From contig OW121743.1 in assembly GCA_933228675.1 (NCBI GenBank), positions 50,698,000 to 50,761,999 of the forward strand: DNA of 64,000 nt, written 5' to 3'. Under the pieces are notes generated by a model. That model was not told the DNA's origin, did not search any database, and was given only the letters and a program-made list of their open reading frames with translations. Below, in pieces: positions 36,453 through 47,624 of this stretch; position 1 is the stretch's first letter; each line of letters starts with the position of its first letter. The position numbers were made by a program, and so were the translations under genes. Source of the DNA: Stomorhina lunata. Taxonomy: Eukaryota > Arthropoda > Insecta > Diptera > Rhiniidae.

Positions 36453-38008
36453 AACAAGTAAGAGTGTTATATTCGGCTGTGACGAATCTTGTATACCCAC
36501 CATCAAGTTGTACGAGAGTGCAGCTAATTCAAAATGTTGACCACATGTGATATTGTTGGTAATAATTTGGACTAAATTCGGTTGCAGTGGTATAGTAACT
36601 ATAGTTCAACATTAAAAAGTATTTAAGTGGTTTCCCTAGTATTTACCTTAGAAAAATGCTGTTCCATAACCGAATATAGTTTTACATTACAAAATATATG
36701 AACTGCAGGTTCATATATTTTGTAAGGAGTTCCTAATGCATCTATCGTGTATAAAGTCTGGACCTAACATTGATTGATAGCTGTCTAATTTCGTAGACGC
36801 AATCTTAATATACTGAATGTACCTCCAAATCTTTTTGATTGTAGATATAAAAAGGGGATGTTATATATATAAGAACTATAGCCAAATGTTAACCGATTGT
36901 TACAAAATTTTACAAACTGGCTGGTATTAATATAATGTTTATTTGTGCAAAATTTAGTGACCATAGCTGACATAGTTTATAATTTAATAGCTTTTAACTG
37001 GCGTTTTTGGCATTTTAGTGGTTACCGGGAGCGGTTTTTATATGAAAGCTATGGTCAAAAACAGACCGATTCCCATAAAATTTGACATATTGACTGAAAG
37101 TTGCATAAAACTTCTCTGTTCTAAATTTAGTAGTCATAGATTTTACAATTTTATTCAATTTATTAGCATAAATATGATTCCCGGGGCAGGGTTATATGGG
37201 AGCTCTAACTAAATGTGAACCGATTTTACCCATTTTCAGTACACAATTTCTATAAATTATCGCAAATACCTTTGATTAATTTCGTCTCTCTAGCTCTTGT
37301 AGCTAAGGAGCTTTCGCGCTTTTCTCTGACGGACAGACAGACATAAACCATATTTTCTTTTTGTATGTTTGTGTTTCCGTTAGTTTCTTATATGGGAGCT
37401 AAGGTCAAATAGTAACCGATTTTGCACACTGGATGGCATTTATATAAGACTTCCTTTTGTAAAATTTTGTTACTGTTGCCTTTTTCGTTAAGGCGCTATC
37501 GAGCTTTTATCTGACGGACAGACGGACATAAACCACTTTTTCTTTTTGTATTTTTGTGTTTCCGTAAGTTTTTTATATGGGAGCTATGGTCAAATAGTGA
37601 CCGATTGTGACAAAATGTCAACCGATTTCGATGAAATTTTACCTGCTGCCTAGGGCTTATGCAAAACTTCTATATACTAAATTTTATCATCATAGCTATT
37701 ATAGTTTGTCATTTATTAGCAAATAAGCGATTAGCGTAGGCGAGGTTATACGGGAGCTATGGTCAAATGTTAACCGATTTTGCCCAATTTCAATACCAAA
37801 ATTTTTCAGTGATGAAAAATGTTTTTACTAAGTTTCATTGAGCTAGCTCCTTTCGTTTAGGCGTTATCGTGATTTCAACAGACAGACGGACAGACAGACG
37901 GACATCGCTCAATCGTCTTAGAATTTCATACGGATTCAAAATATATATCGTTTTTGATATTTGGGCCAATATTAAGGAAATTACAAACGGAATGACAATC
38001 TCAATCTC
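36453..38008 (+). repeat. Family B element, 3' end missing
   Basis: It starts AACAAGTAAGAGTGTTATATTCGGC (one hairpin arm mutated: GACGAAT). Modules recur with GGGAGCTCTAACTAAATGTG, GGGAGCTAAGGTCAAATAG, GGGAGCTATGGTCAAATAG and GGGAGCTATGGTCAAATGTT. GACAGACGGACAGACAGACGGACATCGCTCAATCG follows, and it stops at ACAATCTCAATC without GATGGTGGGTATAA. Confidence 0.85.
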
Positions 38009-38387
38009 TCAAAATTAAAATGAAAACGTCTTAAATAAAAACAGCTGTTTATGAGTGATGCCAATATCGCGTTTATAAGATGGACAAAATAACGATTTAA
38101 ATTTTGATAGTAACGACATAAATTCATTTTAGTAATTAGCTTTCCTCTATATCTTAATCAAAAAATTTTTATAGAAGATTTTGGTATGATCTCTTATTGT
38201 TTAAGAGCTATGGGCTTTTTAATTTTCAAGAATTATGCGGCATAACTTCAGAAGTTAACATCCGATATTAACTTTTTTGGTATTAAGCAAAACATACTAA
38301 AATATCCTTCAAATTGTATACATTTTTCCGATATATAATCAATTAAGGTCTCATATACTAAAAACTAATTTTTAGAAGCTAGTTTTT
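38009..38387. other. AT-rich spacer between two B copies
   Basis: No repeat or coding feature recognised. Confidence 0.45.
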
Positions 38388-39488
38388 TTATACCCATAAT
38401 CAAAAAGAATGGGGGTATATTGAGATTGTCATTATTTTTGTAATTTTCTTAATATTGGCTCCAAAATCAAAAGCGATATATATTCTGAATGCTTATGAAA
38501 TTCTAAGACGATTGAATGAATGTCCGCCTATCTGTCCATCTGTCTCTCCGTCTGTCTGTTGAAATCACGATAACGCCTAAACGAAAGGAGCTAGCTCACT
38601 GAAACATAGTAAAAACATTCTTCATTTCTGAGAAAATTTTGGCATTGAAATTGGGAAAAATCGGATAACATTTGACCATAGCTTCCGTATAAACTCGCCT
38701 AGGCGAATCGCTTATTTGCTAATAAATAACAAACTATAATAGCTATGATGATAAAATTTGGTATATAGAAGTTTTGCATAAGCCCTAGGCAGCATATATT
38801 CATTTCATTTCATCAAAATCGGTTCACATTTAGTCATAGCTCCCATACAAAAAACTTACGGAAACAGCCAAAATTTCACATGAAATACACTTATAACAGA
38901 TATAACCACTAAATTTAGCACGAGGAGGTCTTATGTTAATGCCAACCAGCGTGCAAAATTTTGTTAAAATCGGTTACTATTTGACCATAGCTCCCATATA
39001 AAAAACTTACGGAAACACAAAAATACAAAAAGAAAAGACGGTTTATGTCCGTCTTTCCGTCAGAGAAAAGTGCGATAGCTCCTTAACTACAAGAGCTAGA
39101 GTGACAAATTTTGTGCAGAAAATTGGTAAAATCGGTTCACATTTAGTTAGAGCTCCCATATAACCCTGCCCCGGGAATCACATTTATGCTGATAAATTGA
39201 ATAAAATTGTAAAATCTATGACTACTAAATTTAGAACAGAGAAGTTTTATGCAACTTTCAGTCAGTATGTCAAATTTTATAGGAATCGGTTCATTTTTGA
39301 CCATAGCTCGTATAAAAACCGGTCCCGGAAACCACTAAAATGCCACAAACGCCAGTTAAAAGCTATTTAATTATGAACTTTGTCAGCTTTGGCAACTTAA
39401 TTTTGCACAAATAAACTTTATATTAACACCAGCCAGTATGTAGAATTTTTCAACAATCGGTCAACATTTGGCTATAGTTCTTATCTTA

Positions 39489-41014
39489 TCTTATATTCTT
39501 AAACGAGCAATAATTGTATATATATATATATATATATAGAATGGCTATCTCGAAAACGGCTCTAACGATTTTGATAAAATTTGGACAGTGGGTATCTTTT
39601 TTGTTGTATAGGTCGAAGAAGAAGGGACTTTTGGAACTTTTACCTCTAAGAGGGTAAAAACGGGTAAAAAGGGGAAAAAATCGAAAACGCTATGTCTCCT
39701 AAAGTAATAGGTATAGAAACAAAATTAAAATTACGTTTTAAACAGCTTTGAAAATAAGCGGACAGGTGTTTGGTACTTTTTTGAAACTATGTCCGATAGG
39801 GGGTAAAAAGGGTGAAAATTGTTTTTTTGGCACCTTTTTAACCCACTCTTATATTTTAAACTAAAGAATATAGAAAGAAACTTGGTACTGCAATCAATAG
39901 ATGTAAAAAAAACATGAAACAGGTATTTGGTACTTTTTTGATTTTGGAGCCAAAATGGGTAAAAAAGGGATAAAATGATAACTTAACATCTCCAAAGTAA
40001 TATGAATAGGAACATTATACATTATGTTAAATGCGTTTTAAAAAATGTACCGAATTCAATTGGCACCAAAAAAGTACCAAATATACATATGGAACTTTTA
40101 GAAATTAGGGAATAAAAAGGGGGAAAAATTAGTATTATTTTAAACAAATGAATGTTTGTCTGTATGTATGTTCTTTATAGAATAGTAAACTGTGAATTTG
40201 ATTGTGTTATGCTCTTTAGCGAAGATGTTGCGGATAAGCCGGCGAAGGTTTTAAAGTTGATAAGACTAATTTCCGACAGATGGCGCCACTGAAAATTACT
40301 AAAAATTAATTAAATCGTAAACTGTACATTTGATCATGCTATGATCTTTAGCAAAGTTGTAGCGCATGAGCCGACGAAGGCTTTTTAGTTGGTATGAATA
40401 ATTTCCGACAGGTGGCGCTACAGAAACTTACTCAAAGTCAATTTAATCGTAATCTGTACATTTAATCATGCTACAATCTTTAGCAAAGTTGTTGCACATG
40501 AGCCAACGAAGGTTTCTTAGTTGGTATGAAGAAATTTCGACAGGTGGCGCTACTGAAATTTACTCAAAGTCAATTTAATCGTATGCTGTACATTTAATCA
40601 TGCTATAATCTTCAGCAAAGTTATTACGGATAAGCCGAAGAAGTTTTATGAATTGGAATAAGCAAAGTCCGACAGGTGGCGCCACAGAAAACTACTCAAA
40701 ATGAATTAAATCGTAAACTGTGCATTTGATGAGACTATAATCTTTAGCAAAGTTGTTGCGCATGAGTCGACAGAGGTTTCTGTTGATATGAATAATTTCC
40801 AAAATTATTCAAAATGAGTTAAACTGTAAACTATGCAAACTATGTGTTGGTCGGACAAAATAAATCAAATAATTCAAAATTAACTGAATATTTCTACAAT
40901 GTCTTTCCTCTAAATTTATTTTAGCACTTTATAATATAAAATATATAAAAACTTTAAAATTTTCCTCAAAATGCTTATCATAAAGCTCCGAGCAAGGCTC
41001 GGTCTACCAGGTAC
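39489..41014 (+). mobile_element. Helitron, non-autonomous, about 1.5 kb
   Basis: It starts with TC after an A (A|TCTTATATTCTTAAACGAGC), as the second copy at 63469 also does. Near the 3' end there is a hairpin CCGAGC-AAG-GCTCGG (40988-41002) followed about 10 nt later by CTA then host T, the expected Helitron layout though not an exact CTRR. No target duplication is seen. The interior has a short TA run, GGTAAAAAGGG-type repeats and a 132-bp tandem repeat. No Rep/helicase coding sequence is present. Confidence 0.75.
40187..40845 (+). repeat. 132-bp tandem repeat inside the Helitron, about 5 units
   Basis: The phrase GACAGGTGGCGC(C/T) recurs at 40275, 40407, 40539 and 40671, exactly 132 bp apart. 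Each unit also holds AATCGTAAACTGTACATTTGATC, ATCTTTAGCAAAGTTGTTGCGCATGAGCC and GACGAAGG-like words. The last unit has lost the GGCGC phrase. Confidence 0.92.
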
Positions 41015-41361
41015 TATATATAACATCCGCTTTTTATATCTACAATCAAAAAGATTTGGAGGTACATTAAGTGTATTAAGATTGCATCTACGAAATTAGA
41101 TAGCTATCAATTAATGTTAGGTCCAGACTTTATACACGGTAGATGCATCAGGAACTCCTTACAAAATATATGAACCTGCCGTGTTGCTATCAACATGTTT
41201 ATGGCACAATGAAACAACTTATTAATGTAAAACTATATTCGGTGATGGAACAGCATTTTGTCCAAGGTAAATGCTAGGGAAACCACTTAAATACTTTTTA
41301 ATGTTGAACTATAGTAACTATACCACTGCAACCGAATTTAGTCCAAGTATATTACCAACAA

Positions 41362-41850
41362 TTGGGACGAACGACTAATTTCGTTCAGCACGACGAATTC
41401 GGCTTTAAAAATTCGTCTGGTACATTCATCCATTGAACAAATTTGGGACGATTTTTCATTTGCACAAATTACTCACACTTTCGTGCATGTCGCGCACTCA
41501 CAACATATGCAATTTTTTTTATTTTATTCTTTTATTTTTTTCATAACAAGATTATATTTAATTAATTTTATTTGAAATAATTATTTTTTGTTTACAATTT
41601 ATAAAGTGACTATATTTAACGAAAACACATATAATTTATAATATTTTACAACAGAAATAGAAATACAGCCACTCTAAACCAGTTTAGTCGTCGTTCGTCT
41701 GCGTATGAAATAGAAATAAACCAATCGCAATATTCGATACTCCCGACGAATTTCGTCATACGCATCTATTGTGAGCACTTTCATATAAAGCCATATGTTC
41801 TATTTCTAACGACGAATATTCGTTCCGAAAAATTGGTCGTTCGTTCCAAA
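41362..41850. mobile_element. MITE with about 40-bp inverted ends
   Basis: The left end reads TTGGGACGAACGACTAATTTCG...CGACGAATTCG. The right end in reverse reads TTTGGAACGAACGACCAATTTTTCGG...CGAATATTCGTCG. It is about 489 bp and non-coding, and it replaces the 5' end of the B copy on its left. A target duplication is not evident. Confidence 0.65.
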
Positions 41851-42827
41851 TGTGTTTCATACTAAATATTGTAACGTGCAAATAAAAATAAGTTATTCTC
41901 GAATTTATCCAATGTAGAATAGAAGTATAGAATAATAATAGAATTAATATATATTTTTTTAATTTTACCCACGAATCAACTGATTTGTTCGAGTAAAAAT
42001 ACAAAAATAAACAAGTAAGAGTGGTATATTCGGCTTTGCCGAATCTTGGATGCCCTTCACCAATGGTGCTGCAAAAGTACTTAATGTAATTCCAAGCAAA
42101 ATTTGGTTATACTAGTATTATATGCAAAGAGTCTTTAAAATTAAGAGTCGGAAAAAGAAAAGCTTTTCGGTGGCGTCATCATCTAGAATAGTTATGCACC
42201 CAAAGGTTAGGTTGGGCATGTGGCTGATGTTTAGGGAAGCTTCACTTGGGTTCTAAAGTGGTCCCTTTGTGAAAGATAATGATTACTAGACTACAAGTAG
42301 AGAATGCATATTTAAGCCAGCCAGTAGCTTCGAAATAAAATAGACACATATTTTACGAACATTTAATAAAGTTCGATAGACCAGATAAACCATGCAGAAA
42401 AGATGCTTCAAAATGTAGATGCCCTTACACAAGTTTAAGTATTCTGGCATGCAACCCAAAAACACAGTGCCCAGTGAGGGTTGTGTACTTTAATTCATAC
42501 GAATTGTCCAACTATTAAAAGTTAATGATTAGTTATGTAAAACGCTGAACTGATTTAGGTCAAAGCTTTAACAATGATAAGCCTTAAAATTATAGGGTAT
42601 ACACTCTTAGTTTTAGAAACATACGTGAAATATATAGCTTTTGAATGGATGGATATCAGCTTTGTCGGAAAAGTTATTAAAGATTTACTTATTAATCTAA
42701 ACCCAGCAAAACTTTGGTAATGGCAAGTACTCTGATAACTGGTTACCTTGTAACGACTACAACATACCATCCGAATAAATAATAAGTTATTACAGAAGTA
42801 CTTATTTGTAATTAAGATGGTAATTTA

Positions 42828-42875
42828 AACTGAATGGCCCCGGTTCAAATCCCACCAAGGGCAACAATTTTTTTT
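42828..42875 (+). other. Possible tRNA-derived B box
   Basis: CCCCGGTTCAAATCCCACC resembles a pol III B box / T-arm and is followed by long T runs that would end pol III transcription. No A box or cloverleaf can be drawn. It is weak on its own and listed because of the neighbour at 43665. Confidence 0.25.
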
Positions 42876-42984
42876 AGTTTTTTTTTTATTAAAAGAGTCT
42901 TTTTAAATGACTTTTGAATTTTAAGAACTTAAATATTATCTTCTGTAAAAAAAATTTGTAAAACTAACTCACGTTAATGAAAAA

Positions 42985-43430
42985 ATACCATCATGAGTCA
43001 ATTTTGATTATGTAGGGGATGTTGAATACCAAACACGATTCTAATTGGTCTTAACTTGGTAAGCCCAACTTATCTGGGTCATCCTTCATCTCAACTGTGG
43101 ACACACACCTCCTCATGGTATTACCCGGGGATCTAGTTTAACACCCATGAATATTGTGAGTTAACATGTTCCGAGAGTTGTCCCATAAGATCGATAAAAA
43201 TGGGTTAGGATTACGGGCTAGTAACCCTCTCTTGAAAAAAAAAATACAATGAAGAGGATAAAATTAGAATTGCAATGTCCCACTACCTAATGTTAGAGGA
43301 GGATGTCCGAAACTTCGATAGAAAGACCAAGTAGAGGAACATTTTTCAAAGCTTGGCCAATAAAATTGGAGAAGATCGCAAATTCTAAAATATGCTCGGA
43401 CTTTGACCTTAACAGGTTGTAACATTTAAG
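42985..43430 (+). other. GC-richer block, possible retroposon fragment
   Basis: More even composition than its surroundings, with CTTAACTTGGTAAGCCCAAC, CCTCCTCATGGTATTACCCGG, TTAGGATTACGGGCTAGTAA and an A-run at 43234. It looks like the 5' leader of a LINE or a SINE body. I cannot assign it, and no open frame is visible. Confidence 0.3.
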
Positions 43431-43664
43431 TAAGTAAGAGTCAATCTTATGTAAAAACTTATACAAAAAAGAAGATTTAAATTGTTTAAGTTTTAAAATA
43501 ATTTTAAAAAAGTTTTAAAATAATTACAAAAAATCTTATAAAAATATTTTTCCAAAAATTACAACAAATCAAAAAAAAGCAGGGAAAAACAAAGTAATTT
43601 TCACATGATTTTGAAACTAAAAATAAAAATTGTTTATATTAATTATAAGCTGCTAAGTTTTCAA

Positions 43665-43735
43665 CATATGAAGTAGCTCAGTGGAAGAGTCTCTGCCTAG
43701 CAGTCGGAGGGTCTGGGTTCGAGCCCCCATGGGAT
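43665..43735 (+). other. tRNA-like sequence, Ala(AGC)-like, probably SINE or pseudogene
   Basis: The A box GTAGCTCAGTGGAAGAG and B box GGGTTCGAGCCCC are clear. An anticodon stem-loop TCTGC-CTAGCAG-TCGGA with four of five pairs gives anticodon AGC. The T stem pairs only partly and the acceptor stem does not close, so this is not a functional tRNA. An A/T-rich tail follows. It lies inside family F. Confidence 0.55.
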
Positions 43736-45825
43736 CATAAAAAAAATTTTGTATTTCGTTTAAAAATATATGTTTTTAATAAAACAACAACAAAAAAGTT
43801 GTTGCTGTTGTTGTTGTTGCTTTTAAATTGCTTACCCAAGTCATTGCTTTTCTGCAATTGGTAAGTACTTGCCTCCAATGACATCCCCATGTTAATGTAA
43901 TGACTTAAACAGCGAATGAGTAAGTAGTTCGTGTTCAATAGTTTAACTGTTTAACTCATTATTTGGTAATGAAAAGTTTTACTGGGAAGTTAGTTAATTA
44001 ATTTAAATGAACACTTCATCAATAATATTTGGGATGTATTGTTCTTTCGACCTGTCCGATGGATGTTTGGAAAGTTTTGCTCTAGTTCCTTGTGCAATTT
44101 TAATGTGATTTAATTTATCAGCATTAAATCGATTTCCGGTCGGGATTATATGGGAGATTTCACTAAATGTGAATAGAGCTCGCCCATTTTCATTATCGAA
44201 CTTTTCAAGAGATCAGAAATACTTTTGTCAAATGTTGTCCCTCTAGAAAGTTTATTTTAGGCGCTATTGTCCTGAATATCAATATTGTACAACGTCTTTA
44301 TACTAAATGTCATCATCTTATCTTAGGCGAAGTTATACGGGATCAATTGTCAAACATGAACGGATTTCTCCCAATTGCAATTAAAAAATTTAAATTTTCG
44401 TTGATATGTGAGATACTTACATACATATGTAGGTTTTGAATGGATATCATGTAGTGAGCTGCATTTTTGTACTTCCTAGGAAGATTACCTATAATTTGAT
44501 ATATAATACATTCTCAAATGTTATCATAATGTTTAAAAGTCAGACACAAAATTAAGATTAATCCAGAGTGTCTGTCTGCTAAAATCAGATTTGTGGAGCT
44601 CCTGGATTTTACACAAAATTTCAGGATATTGTCCCACCCTGAATTTTATCTTTACCGAATGCATCAGGATTTAGGTAATCCCCTGCGAAGGACGCTATTA
44701 AATTTCATCAAAATAAACACCTGAGATATCGACAAAACAGGAGCTCCAAAAACTTGACTACAACAGAAAAAATTACAGACAGGTAGGCGGACGGACAAAA
44801 ACAGACGGACGGACAGACAGACAAACAGACGGACGGAGGTCGCGAGATCGATTCTCCTGCCGATTCTGAGTTGATCGGTACAGTTTGAATGGTATTCGTA
44901 ATCAGATTTGTGGAGTATAGATTTTAAAAAATCCTCACACAAAGAACGATGTCAAATTTAATCACAATCGGTCCATAAACACCTGAGATATCGCTGAAAC
45001 AATACTAACAAAATGTAAACAAAATTTCTTAGACACGTAATTTGGGCAATTTGCTGTACATCAAATGTAGTGTTAAGGCGATATCTCAATTGTTTATGGA
45101 CCGCTTTTGATAAAATTTAATAACGTGCTTGGCGGGGGAATTTCTTAAAATCTGATATAAAATTTATGTAGGTCCGTGCTAAAGGAGAATGGTTTTTCCT
45201 ATTTCTGCATTTCATTTTTTCAACAAACATTCTCTAATGCGAACTTTGGGCAATTTGCGATACATCAAATTCAGTGTTTTGGCGATAACTCAGTTGTTTA
45301 TGGACCGATTTTGACATATTATCACATGTACACCAGGAGTATCTTTTTTCTCTTGTTATTTAAAAGTATGTTTCAATCAAAAATTTTAACATTTTCGTCT
45401 AATTTTTGGTATTTTTTCGATATTTTCGGTGTTTATAAACCGATTTTAATGAAATTTAATAGCGTTCATTGCGGGAGAATTTCCTAAAATCTGATATATA
45501 ATTTATGTAGGTTCATCCTCCAGGTACTTCAGAAACTTGATTTCAACAGACAGACGGACAGACAGATAGACAGACAGACAGACAGACAGACGGACATCGC
45601 TTAATCGATTCTCCTCCCGATTCTGAGTCGATCGGTATAATTTTTATGGGGTCTACGATCACTAATAAAAAAATTACAAACGGAATCACAAACTTATAAT
45701 ACCCTTTCACCTATTGGTGAAGGGTATAATAAAAATAAAATAATATGTCGACTTCAATATAATCGACTTCGTTTTTCGATAATGAAATAAAATATATGTT
45801 ACAAAAATTAACAATATTATCTAAG

Positions 45826-46010
45826 TATACCCTACACCACCATATCGATCAACATTTGACTCTAGGTCTTATATAAGATCCTATAAGTCTTAAGAAAATA
45901 TTTGTATGGTGATACAATTTATCCAATATTTGTTGACTATTTGACATCATAAGTTTAGGATATCATACGGTCGGACTTGGCACACCATTCTTATATGTAG
46001 CACTTAAGAA
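45826..46010 (-). repeat. Family A fragment
   Basis: Minus-strand A pieces: TACCCTACACCACCATA at one end, CATTTGACTCTAGGTCTTATATAAG in the middle, and ATCATACGGTCGGACTTGGCAC at the other. The centre is deleted. Confidence 0.6.
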
Positions 46011-47050
46011 GATCCGATAGTATTCGACAGTATCGGTACTATCAAAATATCGAAACTATCGAGTGGTGCTGGATGTGGCACATTGGCCACTTTTAGTTAA
46101 TTTGCTATTTTTCAAATTTGATACATAAAGAAAAGCCGTAGACAATCTGAACCAACACAGTTTAAAGCTAACATATATAGGTACCTATACAGAACAAAAA
46201 AAAAAATTGTGATAACTCTTACTGTAGGAAACCTAGAGCACTTTAAAAAAAAGTGGCAAATGCTTCCCCTTCTACCCTACACAAAATTTTATAAATTCAA
46301 TAAAAAAAGAATTCGTTTTACAGATTTTCAATTATAAATTCTGTAATGATATTCAGTTTTCTGACACAATAATAAAATCCTTAGTATTTGGTTGTAATAA
46401 AAATTATCCTAGACGAATGTTCATTTTACACTAAGAGCAAAGTCAATGACTTGGAATAAATTTGATATTTTTTCAAGCAAATGCATTCGGAAGGAAGTAT
46501 TTGATATACAATAAATTGCATTTTAAATAAAACAAAGTACGAGTATTAAGAAGAAAATCAATTCAAATATGATAACAGATAAAACGGGTAAGAATGAGTA
46601 ACAAAAAATATATTATTTAAAGAAAAAAGTCAACTTTTATAAAGAAAAGTCTTGCTATCATCAAGTCGTCCTAGTCTTCCTATCGGCAATTTTTCTGTAG
46701 AAAATCTCTAGCTTAGAAGTTTTAAAATGTGATTTCCACTAAAATTGTAATTTAAATTAATTTACAAATACTAAGAATAAATATTTTAAATCACAAAAGA
46801 TATATAAAAAGATAGTCTATTTGTACTTATTATCATTAGGACAAGTCTCTTTGAACTTATTTTAACGAAAGCATTTTAAGAATTTCAAATAAGATTTTAT
46901 TACTTTGTGTTAAGCCTAAAAATAGAATTTACAAAAAAGGTTAAATAACACAATGACAGCAATATATAAGTATGTGTGGATGTACGTGTTTAAAACTGTA
47001 TACTTATTAAGTATATCAGCTTCAACACACTTTTGCCACACAACTTCTAA
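46011..47050. other. Low-copy AT-rich DNA upstream of a candidate promoter
   Basis: No repeat family is recognised except a short palindromic string at 46012-46065 (GATAGTATTCGACAGTATCGG, TATCGAAACTATCGAG). If the exon at 47120 is real, this is its upstream control region. Confidence 0.4.
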
Positions 47051-47051
47051 T

Positions 47052-47119
47052 TATAAATACTCACCTTTGAGAACTAATACACTGTAACCGCAACGACAAC
47101 AGAACATCTGAACCACAAA
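47052..47119 (+). promoter_or_regulatory. Candidate core promoter and 5' UTR
   Basis: A TATAAATA box at 47052-47059 lies about 65 bp before an ATG. Between them is a sequence typical of short fly 5' UTRs: CA-rich, with ACTGTAACCGCAACGACAAC and ending AACCACAAA. A start near 47082 would be at the usual distance from the TATA box. No single motif is decisive; the arrangement is. Confidence 0.5.
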
Positions 47120-47129
47120 ATGGCATTTC
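47120..47129 (+). CDS. Candidate first coding exon (Met-Ala-Phe), orphan
   Basis: ATGGCATTTC is followed at once by a strong splice donor, GTGAGT (47130-47135). The start context CAAAATGG fits the fly consensus. A TATA promoter, a short CAA-rich leader and a first coding exon of 3-4 codons ending in a phase-1 donor are a common plan for fly cuticle-protein and other small secreted-protein genes; that is family knowledge, not proof. I found no matching second exon in the next 17 kb, which is mostly 31-bp satellite and transposons. The gene may have a very long intron, be separated from its body, or be a chance match. Confidence 0.4.
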
Positions 47130-47135
47130 GTGAGT

Positions 47136-47624
47136 AAAATCTGTCATTACCACTACATTTTTAAATTTCGTAGTCTTTTGCATAATTTGAGGCAAAGCCT
47201 TCCAACCACAATCTCTTATTATTTAGTTTTGAAAAGCGTCTACATATTGGGTTTTCCTTCTAAATAATCTTAAATTAAACAGCAACTAGAAGATTTACTA
47301 CTACTTACATTGTTATAGAATGAAAAAGCTGATTTAACTAAGACATAAATTAAGGTCAAAATTTGTGTTAAAAGGTCATACATTTTACTTTGATTCAAAT
47401 TTTACACTTAAGTTTTCAATGACTCTACTATGAATAGATGTACTCTAAATGTACTCTACCATTAATATCATGTAAGTGCCGTCAGCAAGATTTAACACCT
47501 ACAGTGTCTGATATTAGTTACCTCACAAAAATATTCGATATGTAGGAAAAGACAATATTAAACATTTTACAAATAAATAATTTTGTTTTATAATTTTACA
47601 GAATTTAATTAGATATTACTTTTA
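47136..47624. other. AT-rich DNA, possible intron
   Basis: No acceptor followed by a signal-peptide-like frame is visible before the satellite starts. Confidence 0.4.

Larger units (their letters stand above)
38388..41360 (-). repeat. Family B element interrupted by a Helitron
   Basis: 38388-39488 is the 3' two-thirds of B on the minus strand (plus strand starts TTATACCCATAATCAAAAAG). 41015-41360 continues the same element (ACATCCGCTTTTTATATCTAC through CAACCGAATTTAGTCCAA). The Helitron at 39489-41014 separates them at the B phrase GCTATAGTTCTTA|TATATAACATCC. The 5' end with the hairpin is missing, replaced by the MITE at 41362. Confidence 0.85.
42010..45729 (+). repeat. Family F element, related in layout to A and B
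   Basis: The 5' end is AACAAGTAAGAGTGGTATATTCGGC with hairpin ATTCGGC-TTT-GCCGAAT, then TGCCCTTCACCAATGGTG. The 3' end is ACTTATAATACCCTTTCACC, then TATTGGTGAAGGGTATAA. Near the 3' end are ACAGACGGACAGACAGATAGACAG and ACGGACATCGCTTAATCGATTCTCC. An earlier, similar tract at 44780-44850 suggests a duplication or two merged F copies. The 3.7-kb middle contains foreign-looking material: tRNA-like segments, a more GC-rich block (42985-43430) and a B-like stretch (44110-44370). Confidence 0.7.

Noticed and set aside
43665..43735. Functional tRNA-Ala gene
   Set aside because: Acceptor stem does not pair and the T stem is only partly paired.
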